Of a DNA stretch of 36,956 nucleotides, positions 6,563 through 15,947 are shown piece after piece. The notes beneath the pieces were generated by a model. That model saw only the letters and a list, made by a program, of their open reading frames with translations, ran no database searches and had not been told where the DNA came from. Source of the stretch: Nitrospirota bacterium. GTDB taxonomy: Bacteria; Nitrospirota; Nitrospiria; Nitrospirales; Nitrospiraceae. The stretch lies in contig JAHRHE010000013.1 in the NCBI GenBank assembly GCA_020027965.1, forward strand, positions 1 to 36,956, read 5' to 3'. The position numbers and the translations under genes are program-made. Numbering within the stretch: position 1 is the stretch's first letter; each line of letters opens with the position of its first letter.

Positions 6563-7585
6563 TCATGGGCCTTCGTATCTTGTACTGATCAAACCGAAGG
6601 AATCTCCCTCTGTCCCACCTCGCCAATAGGCGATCCCTTGTTGGCCACCTTCATAGTTCCATAGATCTGCCCAGATCTCATCTAGCCCGTCACCATTAAT
6701 GTCTCCAACCGATATGGGCTTAACCTGTGGATACACTCCCTCACCGCGAACCACTGTAATCAGTGATAAGCGGTCATCGAGGATCACGGTCCGCCAACTG
6801 CGGAGTCTCTCTTCGCCCTCACTGTACGCCGCCGAATCAGGGTACCGATGATAGAAGACCACATACTGAATTTCATCGGGCTTGGTAAAGTGGCCTTGCA
6901 AAACCACGAACTTCTCAGCCAGTTTCTTCTTCGGGTCTAGACCCTTCCGCATTATTTTGCGTATCCGCCCAAGCGTTGCAGCAGCCGGCGATGCGTTCGT
7001 ATTATTGCAGGAGTGCCGGTAGGCTCGAAGGTCTGCTCTAGCGACTAGTAAAGTGGTATCAGGAATCTTACCTTCCGACATGGGCTTGAGAATGGCGAGA
7101 AGCAGGTGGCTTCCGTCTGCTTCACTGTGGTGAATCTCGTACCCTGTTACCCTAGCTCCAACCAATCCACGTGGAGACCGAACCTTGACGACAGTACCGA
7201 CCTGTAGGCTAGCCGAATCTGCCACGTATTGGGAATCGACTACGTGGTAAACCTGATCTCCCAAGTATGGAGTTGGGCCCTTGCCTGAGAAATCAGGGCC
7301 TCCCACCACCCTCTTGAAAAACGCTTCCCAAACTGCCCAACGCTCATCTGTGGTCTGAGCCTTCGCAAACAAGGACGGCTTCAAAGAAATCTCCAAATAG
7401 ATCGTGCCACCAACTGCCCCACCAATAAGGAGATCCTCAAAGAATTGGTCGGCGGAACTTGTCGGACCCGCATGAATTGCGGGCGGGTGTCCCACGAAAG
7501 TGACAAGAACTACGCCGACCCAAAATGCCAGGAGGGTAATTCGTGCTACCGCCAATGCACCATGCTGTTTGTCAATTATGATCAC
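6563..7585 (-). CDS. Exported protein with a C-terminal FG-GAP/EF-hand-like calcium motif
   Basis: A 340-residue protein with an uncleaved or cleaved N-terminal membrane segment (about residues 13-33, ending near AIHAGPTSS). A middle region of unknown fold follows. Near the C-terminus is VGDINGDGLDEIW (residues 293-305), the D-x-N-x-D-G-x-D calcium-binding pattern found in FG-GAP/VCBS repeats. Only one repeat is seen, so it is not a full beta-propeller. The C-terminal 100 residues may bind calcium outside the cytoplasm. It starts at GTG 7585, and the stop is followed by an attC-like site, which may make it the first cassette of the array. No specific function. Confidence 0.6.
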   Translation of the reverse strand: MIIIDKQHGALAVARITLLAFWVGVVLVTFVGHPPAIHAGPTSSADQFFEDLLIGGAVGGTIYLEISLKPSLFAKAQTTDERWAVWEAFFKRVVGGPDFSGKGPTPYLGDQVYHVVDSQYVADSASLQVGTVVKVRSPRGLVGARVTGYEIHHSEADGSHLLLAILKPMSEGKIPDTTLLVARADLRAYRHSCNNTNASPAAATLGRIRKIMRKGLDPKKKLAEKFVVLQGHFTKPDEIQYVVFYHRYPDSAAYSEGEERLRSWRTVILDDRLSLITVVRGEGVYPQVKPISVGDINGDGLDEIWADLWNYEGGQQGIAYWRGGTEGDSFGLISTRYEGP

Positions 7586-8088
7586 TTTGTTCTTATCTCA
7601 GCGGCCCACCAGCGGGTCTCCGGTAAGGTGAGATGGCCGCGCTGCCTACTATCGGTGACAAAAACGCTTGCCAGACGACAACCATTAGTTCCATTGGGGA
7701 AGCGGCGTGAGTGACATTGCGGGCTCGCCGTGCTGATGTGCGCCCCCCGCTCACACCTGCCCTGCCCCTCAAGGGGAGATGGTTGAATCCTTCAAAGGCG
7801 AGAGGGCCATCGGCGCCGTCTCGCCTACCCCACCCCCCTTCTGGTGTTAGAAGCGCAATCTGCAAGCGTCGGGGTGGTCGCGGGAGCGGCATTGCGGGCG
7901 AGCCATGCTGGTGTGCGTGCCGGCAGAACGTGCGAGGCCCGGCCGCACGCGCCTGCAGAAACCAGGCGAGTGCGGATCGGAGAACCCCCACTCTGTGGGG
8001 GATGGGGGGCGCCGCAGCCGTTCTGCCGGTAGCTACAGCAGCTAGGCGAGCACGCACCAAAGCGACGCGAGTACCCCGACGCACCTCC
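7586..8088. other. Non-coding gap with imperfect direct repeats
   Basis: This 503-bp stretch separates the accessory block from rtcB. Frames open on both strands but have the Arg/Pro/Ala-rich content of chance GC-rich translation, and I support none of them. It holds an imperfect direct repeat (7715-7742 and 7890-7917, 24 of 28 bases) centred on GCGGGC...GCTG.TGTGCG, and a hairpin-prone CCCCTCAAGGGGAGATGG segment at about 7767. It looks like repeat-rich spacer or a decayed element. Confidence 0.5.
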
Positions 8089-9540
8089 TCATCCTTTAAT
8101 GTTTCCGATCGGTCTTAGCTCTGCCACCTTCTTCGTAATCCCCGCCCGATCCACCGCCTCCACGACATCCGAAATGTTCTTATACGCGAAGCCGGCCTCC
8201 TCGGCCAACCCGGACATGGACACCGCTTTGACGATGATCCCGCGCTTCTGCATGTCCTTCTGAAGCTGCTCCCCGCGCACCGACCGCTTGGCCTGAGCGC
8301 GCGACATCGTCCGGCCCGATCCATGCATCGTCGAGCCGAACGTTTCCTCCATCGCTTGATGCGTCCCGACCAGGAGATAGGACCCGGTCTCCATCGAGCC
8401 ACCACAGATGACCGGCTGGCCGATCTTCCGGAAGCGCTCCGGCAACTCTGGCTGCCCGGGCCCGAACGCCCGCGTCGCGCCTTTTCGATGCACCACCAAC
8501 TCCCCTTCTTTGTACCGTTCTACCTTGGCGATGTTGTGCGCCACGTCGTAGACGATCTCCATGCCCAGCTCTTCGGCTGACGTGCCCAACACTGTGCTGA
8601 AGGCTTCACGGATCTGATGCGTGATGACCTGCCGGTTGGCAAAAGCCGAATTGGCCGCGCAGTTCATCGCGGCAAAGTAATCCTGACCCTCCGGAGACCG
8701 GAACGGGGCGCAGGCGAGTTGCTGATCCTTCACCGTGATCCCGTACCGCCGCATGGCCTTCTCGAACACCTGCAAATAATCACTTGCCACCTGGTGGCCG
8801 AACCCCCGCGACCCGCAGTGGACCATCACGACGATCTGATCATGGCCGGTAATCCCCAGCGCAGCCGCAGTCTCGCGGTCAAAGATCCGGTCGTTGGAGG
8901 CCACCTGTACTTCGAGGTAGTGATTACCCGACCCCAGCGTCCCAAGCTGATTGATACCCCGCGTCACCGCATGGTCGCTGATCTTCGAAGGATCCGCGCC
9001 CGGAAGACAGCCACGCTCCTCGATCCGCTCCAAGTCTTCATGCCAGCCATACCCGCGCTCGATGCACCAGCGCGCACCCTTCCGCATGACCTCTTCGAAC
9101 TCCTGCCGGTTCAATCGGACAAAACCTCTAGAGCCCACGCCTGCCGGCACGCGACGGAACAACTCAGTCATGAGCTGATCCAGCTTAGGCTGCACATCTT
9201 CGCGTACAAGATTCGTACGTATTAACCTCATCCCACAATTTATGTCAAACCCGATCCCGCCGGGAGAGATGACGCCACTCTCAAGGTCCATAGCGGCCAC
9301 GCCCCCGATCGGGAAGCCGTAGCCCCAGTGACCATCCGGCATGCAAAGTGCGTAGCGCCGGATGCCGGGCAAGCAGGCCACGTTCGTCACCTGTTCGAAG
9401 ACCCCGCTATCCATGCTGGTCAGGATCTGTTCGGTCGCGTAGATACGGGCCGGAACCAGCATGCCGTCTTTCGCCGAAGGCGGAATCTCCCAGATCTCGT
9501 CTGTGACCCGGTTGACCGGCATCTGTGTCTGAAGTTTCAT
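8089..9540 (-). CDS. rtcB: RtcB-type RNA ligase
   Basis: A 483-residue protein of the RtcB family, GTP- and Mn-dependent ligases that join 2',3'-cyclic phosphate (3'-phosphate) ends to 5'-OH ends in RNA repair or tRNA splicing. Family motifs seen in order: CMPDGHWGYGFPIGGVAA, SPGGIGFDINCGMRL with the metal-binding Asp and Cys, GSGNHYLEVQ, VHCGSRGFGHQ, and the guanylylation region MHGSGRTMSRAQAKR, where the histidine at about residue 406 is the likely GMP-accepting residue. The ATG at 9540 with AGGGAG upstream is preferred to a GTG three codons earlier. It is followed by its usual activator, archease, encoded directly upstream in the same transcription unit. Confidence 0.95.
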   Translation of the reverse strand: MKLQTQMPVNRVTDEIWEIPPSAKDGMLVPARIYATEQILTSMDSGVFEQVTNVACLPGIRRYALCMPDGHWGYGFPIGGVAAMDLESGVISPGGIGFDINCGMRLIRTNLVREDVQPKLDQLMTELFRRVPAGVGSRGFVRLNRQEFEEVMRKGARWCIERGYGWHEDLERIEERGCLPGADPSKISDHAVTRGINQLGTLGSGNHYLEVQVASNDRIFDRETAAALGITGHDQIVVMVHCGSRGFGHQVASDYLQVFEKAMRRYGITVKDQQLACAPFRSPEGQDYFAAMNCAANSAFANRQVITHQIREAFSTVLGTSAEELGMEIVYDVAHNIAKVERYKEGELVVHRKGATRAFGPGQPELPERFRKIGQPVICGGSMETGSYLLVGTHQAMEETFGSTMHGSGRTMSRAQAKRSVRGEQLQKDMQKRGIIVKAVSMSGLAEEAGFAYKNISDVVEAVDRAGITKKVAELRPIGNIKG

Positions 9541-9620
9541 CGGCCACACTCCCTGGGCAAGCTCTTCAGCCAGGACTGGCCCTCAGCTATTGGCGATCAG
9601 CTATTAGCTATTCGCTAGAT
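9541..9620. repeat. Heptad-repeat array at the end of the archease gene
   Basis: On the minus strand, starting at the TAG stop of the archease gene (9615-9617), the sequence runs through 7-bp units of the type AATAGCT (TAGCGAATAGCTAATAGCTG). It continues toward rtcB. The units contain stop triplets in several frames. Confidence 0.65.
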
Positions 9621-10055
9621 ATCAAGAACGACCCGGGCGATCCAGCGGCCGTCCTCCTGTCGAACCTCGTACAGATGTTTGGTCACCGCCTTCACATCGT
9701 TGCGCAGTTCATGGCGGCCCGGGTCAATGGGCTCCCCCGTCAGGGTCCCGCGCAGTTTCCATCCTCCATTGGGCCGGTCTTCGGTCACGACCGCGGTCGC
9801 ATCCCGAAACACGACGCCCTCGGCATCCTTGAGAAAGACCATGTCGGAGAGCCAGTCGAAGAGCAAGGCAGCAAGCTCCGGATTGGTCCGCTCGATGACG
9901 CGCTCCCATCGTGCCGAGACCGTGGTCGGATTGGCCATGGTTTCGATCACCGCCTGGCCGGCCGCGAGAAAGAGCTCGGTGGGAGAATCGCCGGAGGCCT
10001 CGAACGCAGAGTCGGCCAGGGCCACCTGCTCGAGGAATCTGAATGACCTAGTCAT
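9615..10055 (-). CDS. Archease
   Basis: A 146-residue archease, the small protein that activates RtcB by promoting guanylylation and multiple turnover. The N-terminal motif FLEQVALADSAFEASG corresponds to the family's metal-binding Asp region, and the C-terminal half contains DVKAVTKHLYEV, the conserved K-A-x-T-x-H segment. The length is normal for the family. The ATG at 10055 overlaps the stop of the iron-sulfur protein gene by the sequence ATGA, so translation is probably coupled. It is transcribed just upstream of rtcB, which fits a repair pair. The stop codon is the first triplet of a heptad-repeat array. Confidence 0.9.
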   Translation of the reverse strand: MTRSFRFLEQVALADSAFEASGDSPTELFLAAGQAVIETMANPTTVSARWERVIERTNPELAALLFDWLSDMVFLKDAEGVVFRDATAVVTEDRPNGGWKLRGTLTGEPIDPGRHELRNDVKAVTKHLYEVRQEDGRWIARVVLDI

Positions 10056-11050
10056 GGTACCTTGGCGAGGCGTCGACGGCCGGCCTGCGGCGAGCCTAGT
10101 CGAGCCGCGGCAAAGATGGAACGGACCTGCACGATTCCGGGGAGGGGGCGACCAAAGGGATTCGGGACCTTACCCTTTAACAGCATCCGAATTCCCAGGG
10201 GGATCACCCCCAGCATCCGCTTCAGATTGAACCGGACGATCTTGAGCGGCATGAGGGCTTCATTGAGGCGCCCGTGGTGCTCGATGATGTCGGCGAACCC
10301 GGTGATGTGGCGGGCGCCCCCGCTGGCCGTGAGCCCGGACGCGATGGCCGCCCTTCTCAGGCGGATGATCGCCTCCATTGGTTTCACGTCTTTGGGACAG
10401 ACCTGGACGCAAAAGTTGCATCGGACGCAGTCCCAGATCCCATCGTCCTTTTCGAGCTCCGACAATCTCGCATGCTTGGCGGCCGGGGACTCCCTCGGGT
10501 CGGAGAGAAACCGGTCTGCCTTTGCGAGGGCCGCTGGACCCAGAAATCCCTTGGAGACCTCATGGGTGGTGCAGGCTGCCACGCAGGCCCCGCACATGAT
10601 ACAGGCGTCCACGTTATGGAACTGGTAGCTGCCTGGCCGGAGCGCCATCTCGCCTGACCGCGGGTCGGTGGCGACGTCCGATGTCTCGGAGATCCACGGC
10701 GTCACCCCCCTGACCTTCCCCCAGAACGAGGACATGTCCACTACAAGGTCCTTGATGACGGGTAGATTCCGTAAGGGGGCGATGTTGATCCGCCCATGCC
10801 GTTCGAGTTCCTTCCGAACTGATGTGCGACAGGCTAGCTTCTCCGACCCATTGATCTCCATCGCGCAGGAGCCACAGATGGCCGAGCGACAGGAGTACCG
10901 GCAGGCCAGGGTGCCGTCCTGCTCGTTCTTGATGCGGATCAGGACATCCAGCACGGTCGTGCCACGGCCGACCTCGAGGCGGTAGTCCTCCTCATGCGGA
11001 TGCACGTCAGTTTCGGGGTTGTATCGCTGGATAGAGAAGGTCAGGCGCAT
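10052..11050 (-). CDS. Succinate dehydrogenase/fumarate reductase-type iron-sulfur subunit
   Basis: A 332-residue SdhB/FrdB-like protein, about 90 residues longer than the E. coli SdhB. The N-terminal ferredoxin fold binds a 2Fe-2S cluster (C54-x4-C59-x2-C62...C74). The C-terminal half has CIMCGACVAAC (4Fe-4S) and CVRCNFCVQVCPKDVKP. In the usual SdhB/FrdB the third cluster is 3Fe-4S, with a non-Cys residue at the second position; here that position is Cys, so it may be 4Fe-4S. It would carry electrons between a flavoprotein and the quinone site. No SdhA or membrane anchor is nearby, so it is an orphan in this window and could serve another flavoprotein. Starts at ATG 11050, not at an earlier upstream codon inside repeat DNA. 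Confidence 0.85.
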   Translation of the reverse strand: MRLTFSIQRYNPETDVHPHEEDYRLEVGRGTTVLDVLIRIKNEQDGTLACRYSCRSAICGSCAMEINGSEKLACRTSVRKELERHGRINIAPLRNLPVIKDLVVDMSSFWGKVRGVTPWISETSDVATDPRSGEMALRPGSYQFHNVDACIMCGACVAACTTHEVSKGFLGPAALAKADRFLSDPRESPAAKHARLSELEKDDGIWDCVRCNFCVQVCPKDVKPMEAIIRLRRAAIASGLTASGGARHITGFADIIEHHGRLNEALMPLKIVRFNLKRMLGVIPLGIRMLLKGKVPNPFGRPLPGIVQVRSIFAAARLGSPQAGRRRLAKVP

Positions 11051-11055
11051 GATTC

Positions 11056-11165
11056 GGTGACAGGTGACAAGTGACGGGTGACGCGAGCTTGACGATGAAC
11101 CGCCGTGAGAATCAGGGTATTTTCTCTCCACCAACGCGCCACGCGTCGCGCGTCACGCGTCACGG
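11056..11165. repeat. Inverted heptad-repeat array (GTGACnn family)
   Basis: Left arm 11056-11084 is built of 7-bp units GGTGACA, GGTGACA, AGTGACG, GGTGACG. Right arm 11135-11165 has the inverted units CGTCACG, CGTCACG and relatives. The array fills the spacer between the M24 peptidase gene and the iron-sulfur gene and ends five bases from the peptidase stop. A second copy of the family is at 21091-21184. Confidence 0.8.
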
Positions 11166-11169
11166 TCTT

Positions 11170-12300
11170 TTAGTCCAGTTCGAAGGTCTTCGGAAAGTTC
11201 GTGAGATTCCGACATCCGTCACGGGTGACGAGTACCATGTCCTCGATCCGGACTGCGCCGAGGCCCGGGTAATAGAGCCCCGGCTCGACGGTGACGATTT
11301 CACCTTCCTGCAGTATCGACCCGGTCCGGCTGATGCGGGGTGGTTCATGGATATCCAGTCCGACTCCGTGGCCCGTCCCGTGGAAGTACCCCTGCATACG
11401 CCCGTTCACGAGGCCGGTCCGGTAGCCCATGGATTCGAACCGATCGCAGATCCCCTGATGAGTTTTGCTCCCGTCGGCCCCGTCACGGATCTTCTGTATG
11501 GCTTCCTCCTGCGCATCCTTCACAGCCTGGTAGAGCCGTGAGAGCTCGGCGGACGGCTTCCCGCGAACGACGGTTCTGGACATGTCGGCGAAATATCTCG
11601 TCTGGCCCGACCGAGGAAACACATCAAAGATGATGCTGCGGTTCGCCGGCAGGGGCCCAGTCCCCTCGTGGTGAGGGTCGCAGGCCTGGTCACCACCAGC
11701 CACGATCGTATGCTGGGCAATGCAGTCCAGTTCCATCAGCTTGACATTAATGAGCTTCTTGATGCGCTCGGAGGTCAGCGCCTCCCCCTCCAGCCAGAGC
11801 ACGCCCTTCCGTGGAGACGCCGCGCGGAGGGCCGTATGGGCCGCAGTCACCGCGGCCTCGGTCGCCCGCTGGGTCGCTTCGATCCAGCGAACCTCGTCCG
11901 CGGTCTTGATGGCACGTCGTTCAAAGAAGGGTTCCCGCTTCGTCTCGAGCTGGTACCCCAGTTCCTGTAGTCGCGCAGCATGTCCATATGGAAAATTCCC
12001 GGGTACCAGGAGACTCCTCACCCCGTGCTCTTGCAGCACGGCATGGACGACGTCGGCACTGCCGGGCTCTGCCGCGCCCTGGGCGCGCAGACGCCGGTCG
12101 ATCTCAGCATACGACAGTACGCGGTCGACCGAGGCCTGACTTCGCGCCCGGTCCAGCTCCAGATCGCTCATCACCAGAAGCCGCTCCCCTTTTACTTCAA
12201 GAAAGATGAAGGGGTCCGGGGCTACGAACCGCGTGGCATAGTAGAGGTTCGAGTCAGACTCGCTCGCGGCGATCATCAGGATAGCCCGGTCGACGGTCAT
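11170..12300 (-). CDS. M24 family aminopeptidase (Xaa-Pro aminopeptidase-like)
   Basis: A 376-residue protein with a creatinase-like N-terminal domain and a pita-bread catalytic domain of the M24B family, which usually cleaves N-terminal residues before proline. The five metal ligands can be placed: D in IIFDVFPR, D in YFADMSRTV, H in FHGTGHGVGLDIHEPP, E in VTVEPGLYYP and E in VRIEDMVLV. The start at ATG 12300, with CGGAGACAGC just upstream, is preferred to the codon at 12351. Substrate specificity cannot be read from sequence. It is co-transcribed with the iron-sulfur gene only if the repeat spacer does not terminate. Confidence 0.85.
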   Translation of the reverse strand: MTVDRAILMIAASESDSNLYYATRFVAPDPFIFLEVKGERLLVMSDLELDRARSQASVDRVLSYAEIDRRLRAQGAAEPGSADVVHAVLQEHGVRSLLVPGNFPYGHAARLQELGYQLETKREPFFERRAIKTADEVRWIEATQRATEAAVTAAHTALRAASPRKGVLWLEGEALTSERIKKLINVKLMELDCIAQHTIVAGGDQACDPHHEGTGPLPANRSIIFDVFPRSGQTRYFADMSRTVVRGKPSAELSRLYQAVKDAQEEAIQKIRDGADGSKTHQGICDRFESMGYRTGLVNGRMQGYFHGTGHGVGLDIHEPPRISRTGSILQEGEIVTVEPGLYYPGLGAVRIEDMVLVTRDGCRNLTNFPKTFELD

Positions 12301-12403
12301 GCTGTCTCCGGTCGCTTGCAGAATGAGCATTGCCCCTTGTGCGTGCGTCACTCTTCAACAAGGTAGTAACACTGAGTGATGCTATCACGGGGGGTAGGAA
12401 CGG

Positions 12404-15400
12404 TCAAGGCGAGGCTGTTGCAGCATGGTCGGCCGCCGGCGCGTTCTCAGTCGCCGAAGACTCTCCCTTGCTGGGTGCAATGAGCTCTTTCGGCAGCATC
12501 ACCACGTTTTTGAGAAGATCGAACGCGAACTGGGCCATCCCTGTCAAACCTGTCTTGAGGGATTCCATGGGCAGGTAGGTCACCTTCGGATCATTACGCG
12601 AGCCCTTGACCTCAAAGATCGCCGTATCAATGCCCCTGCGTTCACCGGCGAAGAGCTTCCCGAACAGGGGAATGCTCTTCAGGAGCTGGGCGTATGACCC
12701 GAGCGGGCTTACCACCCAGACGGTGTCCAACTGGTCCGAGGTCAGGTCATAGGTGCCTGCGGCAGTCATCTTGACGACAGGACTATCGATCACAAGGCTT
12801 CCTTCCGTCATCAACCCGTTCCTGAAGAGGAAAGTGACGGCTAAGTTATCAAAGGGAAGACCCTCTCGCGCCAGATCCACTTTTCCTTGGAGGAGAGCCG
12901 GGAGGTTCAGGACCGACAGGATCTTGGGCACGGTCGTTCCTCGCTCGATTCGTCCTTTCCCGATCCGGCCGTCGACCTTGCCGCTCAGGGTTTGGAGGAC
13001 GCCACGAGGGTTCCTGCCGTTCCACCTCAGCATGCCGTTCATGGACAGCGACCCGCGGATGAGATGGGCCTCGTCTTCGAGGATCTGCGAGATCTTTTCC
13101 GCCGGCATATCGGTGACATCGAAGCTGACCTCCATGTCAGCAGGCTTTTCCCTCGGTAGTCGGGCTACCAGACGGCCCGCGATCGTCCCTTCATCTACCA
13201 GCGCGCGAATCCGGTCCGCGTCGAGGACGCCGTTTCTCATGCTGATCCGAGCCGAGACATCCGAAATCTCGACCCTCTTGTAGAACCCGCTGTCAATATT
13301 GAGCGTAGCGACCAGCCGCGTGGCGGTCGCCAGGCGCTCCAGTCCCTCCCTGAGCGGGGTCCGTTCGCCCTTCGGTACCAGAAGATCGAGATCCATCTGG
13401 AACGACTCGATCTTCAGATTGACCAGCGGGGTGGTCTTCCACTTCCGGATCGTTCCCGTGACATTCACGTCGCTCTCTTGCATTCGAAACGCTAGCCGCT
13501 TGATCTCGGCACCAGTCCGGACCAGCTTGAGACGAAGATACAGGTTGGTGACCGGAGCAACGAGGCCACCCCCCTTCAAGACACCATCGGTCAGGGCCAC
13601 CCACCCGTTGACCTGCCAGTCATCGCTGGGCTTTCCCTTTCCCTTCACGTCCAGCGACACCTCGAGGATGCCTGCTTCGATGCCTTCGGGCAGAACGCCG
13701 CGCGGCAAAGTTTCCAAGGCCACCGGACCTGACACGAGTGTGGCGTCCACGCTAAACTCACTGCGCAATCGCACGGTGCCCTTCCCGATCATGCGAAGTG
13801 GCGGGATCGCTAGCTCCACGCGAGTCACGGTGAGAACGGATTGCCTGGACAACTCCCCTTCGAGCTCCAGTGACGCAGGCGTGCCGACCGGCTTCCGAAC
13901 ATTGCCCGGAAAGACCAGACCAGTTTCCTTCAAGGCGAGGGCGACTTTCATTCGCGGCGTCTCGATCGGACCGGACAAGGTGACAGTCGCGCCGATTTTC
14001 CCCTGCGGACCGAGCGAGGAGAAGATGTTGGCGGGAAGCATCTGGACCACCAGGCCAACGTCACCCTGGGTCTGGACCTTAAAGCTCTGGAACTCTTCTT
14101 TCTCTCCCGCAGAAATGGTTCCCTGGAGATCGAACTGGCTTGATCCCACCCGCCCGGTGACCTTGTCGAACTCCAGCCCCTTGGGCGACATCCGCAGGCG
14201 ACCGCTCACTCCCTCGACTCGCTCAGGCACTGCCGGGCTCCGAAAGCTGAGATCCTGGGCCGCAATTTCCCCGCCGACGAATCGCAGCGATTCGGCTTCG
14301 GCAAGCGAGCCCGCGAGTCGGAAGCTCACCGTGCCCGTTCCTTTGACATCCTGAAGCGCGGCCAAGGCAGCAGCGGCGCGCGCACTCTGGACGGACCCGG
14401 CTAAAAAGGAAACGAGATCACTCGCCGGCATGCCACCCCCGACACCGATTTCCAACCATGGCCCGGCCTCCAGAAACGAGAGGCTCACTTTCCCTTCGCT
14501 GATTCGCATGGATCCGTATTGTCCGGTGAACTTCGGCACTCTGACTCGATCCGGCTCAACCACGACGATGCCGGCCAGATCCTGAGCCAAAGTTCTAGCC
14601 CGTCCAACGACCGCATGGCCTTCCGCCAGGCGGAACTCGCCCGTCATCGAGATATGGGGGGCAGGGGAAACCGTCCCGGTGACCGTGGCCTTCAGCACTT
14701 CAATGATTCCCCCCATCTCATGCTCTGCCATGATCGTCTGAATTTGAGGGTGCAGCCAGTGCATCGGGAACCGGTCCTGCAGTTCCTCCACGCTCACGGG
14801 GGTCGATGCGAAGGTCACTGAGAAAGTCGGTTGCGCCGCCATCAGGCCCGAAAGACTGGCCTGCCCTGTGAGGGCAAGTCGGCCCATATCGACGCTCATG
14901 TCAGAGAACAGGACGTCATACCCGACTACTCCCGGCACCATTTTGATCGTCCCGCGCAAGTTGCTCGAGCCCGATATTCTCTCGGGGACTGGCCTTGGGC
15001 CGAAGAAATCTGCGACCTGTCGCAGGTCCAGATTCAGGGCTTCGGCCCTCCCATCGAGCTGGACAGCCAGCATCGTGGCTCCCGCCTCGCCCGGTGCCAA
15101 CCTCACCGGAGCCCCGGCCTGGGTTACGCGGCCGGCAAGGGACAGGGTTGAAGCTCCACGGCCACCTGGGAGCATCGCCTCTATGCGCACATCAGCGAGG
15201 GATCCGTCCACTCCGGTCAGAATCTTGATGTCCATGCGGTCTAGCCGGGCAGATCGCACCCCGCCGGAGCGGAATTCATCCACGATCGTGACTTCTCCCT
15301 GCACCAGTGTCGTCTCCTGGACCAGGAGCGCCAGATTGATTGGATTGCCGGCACTCTGCGGCCCGTCCGTCACGGAAGCCGGGGACGCAAGCACATTCCA

Positions 15401-15766
15401 TTGGCCGGTCTGGTCACGGCGCACCTCGACCACCGGCCGATCAATGAACAGTCGCTTGATAACCAGGCGCAAGTTCAACAGGGGGGTGGAGCGAAGAACG
15501 AGATCAAGACGCTTGGCTTTAAAAAAAATACGCGATGCATCGATGTCTCGGATCAACACGTCCGAGAGTTCGAGCCGAATCCTGGGAAAGAACTCCAGCC
15601 GAGCCTGGCCGACCTCGATCTTTCTGCCGACCTGGCGTTCAACCTGCTGGAGCAGCACACCCTTGACGTACTCGGGATCGTAGAGGAAGTAGCAGCCGGC
15701 AAGAACGGCGCCGAGCAGCAGAGAAACGAGAAGGATGCGAGACAGGATCCTGGAGCGCTTGGTCAC
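12404..15766 (-). CDS. AsmA-like protein, large periplasm-facing protein
   Basis: A 1120-residue AsmA/TAM-like protein. An N-terminal membrane anchor (ILLVSLLLGAVLAGCYFL, about residues 11-28) is followed by YDPEYVKGVLLQQVERQVGR and KIEVG, typical of the AsmA N-terminus. The long beta-rich middle has many G-x-V/L-R-L strands. A C-terminal AsmA-like domain ends in LLKSIPLFGKLFAGERRGID. Members form bridge-like grooves that are thought to move lipids between inner and outer membranes, which implies a diderm cell. A GTG start with GGAGGATGA upstream is well supported. It is transcribed with the peptidase gene about 100 bp downstream, and diverges from the MFS gene. Confidence 0.85.
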   Translation of the reverse strand: MTKRSRILSRILLVSLLLGAVLAGCYFLYDPEYVKGVLLQQVERQVGRKIEVGQARLEFFPRIRLELSDVLIRDIDASRIFFKAKRLDLVLRSTPLLNLRLVIKRLFIDRPVVEVRRDQTGQWNVLASPASVTDGPQSAGNPINLALLVQETTLVQGEVTIVDEFRSGGVRSARLDRMDIKILTGVDGSLADVRIEAMLPGGRGASTLSLAGRVTQAGAPVRLAPGEAGATMLAVQLDGRAEALNLDLRQVADFFGPRPVPERISGSSNLRGTIKMVPGVVGYDVLFSDMSVDMGRLALTGQASLSGLMAAQPTFSVTFASTPVSVEELQDRFPMHWLHPQIQTIMAEHEMGGIIEVLKATVTGTVSPAPHISMTGEFRLAEGHAVVGRARTLAQDLAGIVVVEPDRVRVPKFTGQYGSMRISEGKVSLSFLEAGPWLEIGVGGGMPASDLVSFLAGSVQSARAAAALAALQDVKGTGTVSFRLAGSLAEAESLRFVGGEIAAQDLSFRSPAVPERVEGVSGRLRMSPKGLEFDKVTGRVGSSQFDLQGTISAGEKEEFQSFKVQTQGDVGLVVQMLPANIFSSLGPQGKIGATVTLSGPIETPRMKVALALKETGLVFPGNVRKPVGTPASLELEGELSRQSVLTVTRVELAIPPLRMIGKGTVRLRSEFSVDATLVSGPVALETLPRGVLPEGIEAGILEVSLDVKGKGKPSDDWQVNGWVALTDGVLKGGGLVAPVTNLYLRLKLVRTGAEIKRLAFRMQESDVNVTGTIRKWKTTPLVNLKIESFQMDLDLLVPKGERTPLREGLERLATATRLVATLNIDSGFYKRVEISDVSARISMRNGVLDADRIRALVDEGTIAGRLVARLPREKPADMEVSFDVTDMPAEKISQILEDEAHLIRGSLSMNGMLRWNGRNPRGVLQTLSGKVDGRIGKGRIERGTTVPKILSVLNLPALLQGKVDLAREGLPFDNLAVTFLFRNGLMTEGSLVIDSPVVKMTAAGTYDLTSDQLDTVWVVSPLGSYAQLLKSIPLFGKLFAGERRGIDTAIFEVKGSRNDPKVTYLPMESLKTGLTGMAQFAFDLLKNVVMLPKELIAPSKGESSATENAPAADHAATASP

Positions 15767-15947
15767 TCATCCTCCGTTGGTGAAACTTTGCTCATGAACG
15801 CATCTTAACCGAATACCGACGGGGAAATCTAGAAACCCAACTCTGACTCACCATGGCTACGGGTATCGCAGGCCGTCAGCACTGGTGGCCACGTGTTCCT
15901 GAACTGGTTATAATGCGTCCTCCTTGAAGGACAGCGGGAGACTCACC

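Noticed and set aside
7593-8084. A 163-codon minus-strand and a 135-codon plus-strand frame
   Set aside because: They overlap each other, are Arg/Pro/Ala-rich, and have no recognisable features; typical chance frames in GC-rich DNA.
8617-9225. A 202-codon plus-strand frame opposite rtcB
   Set aside because: Antisense shadow of the strongly conserved RtcB coding sequence.
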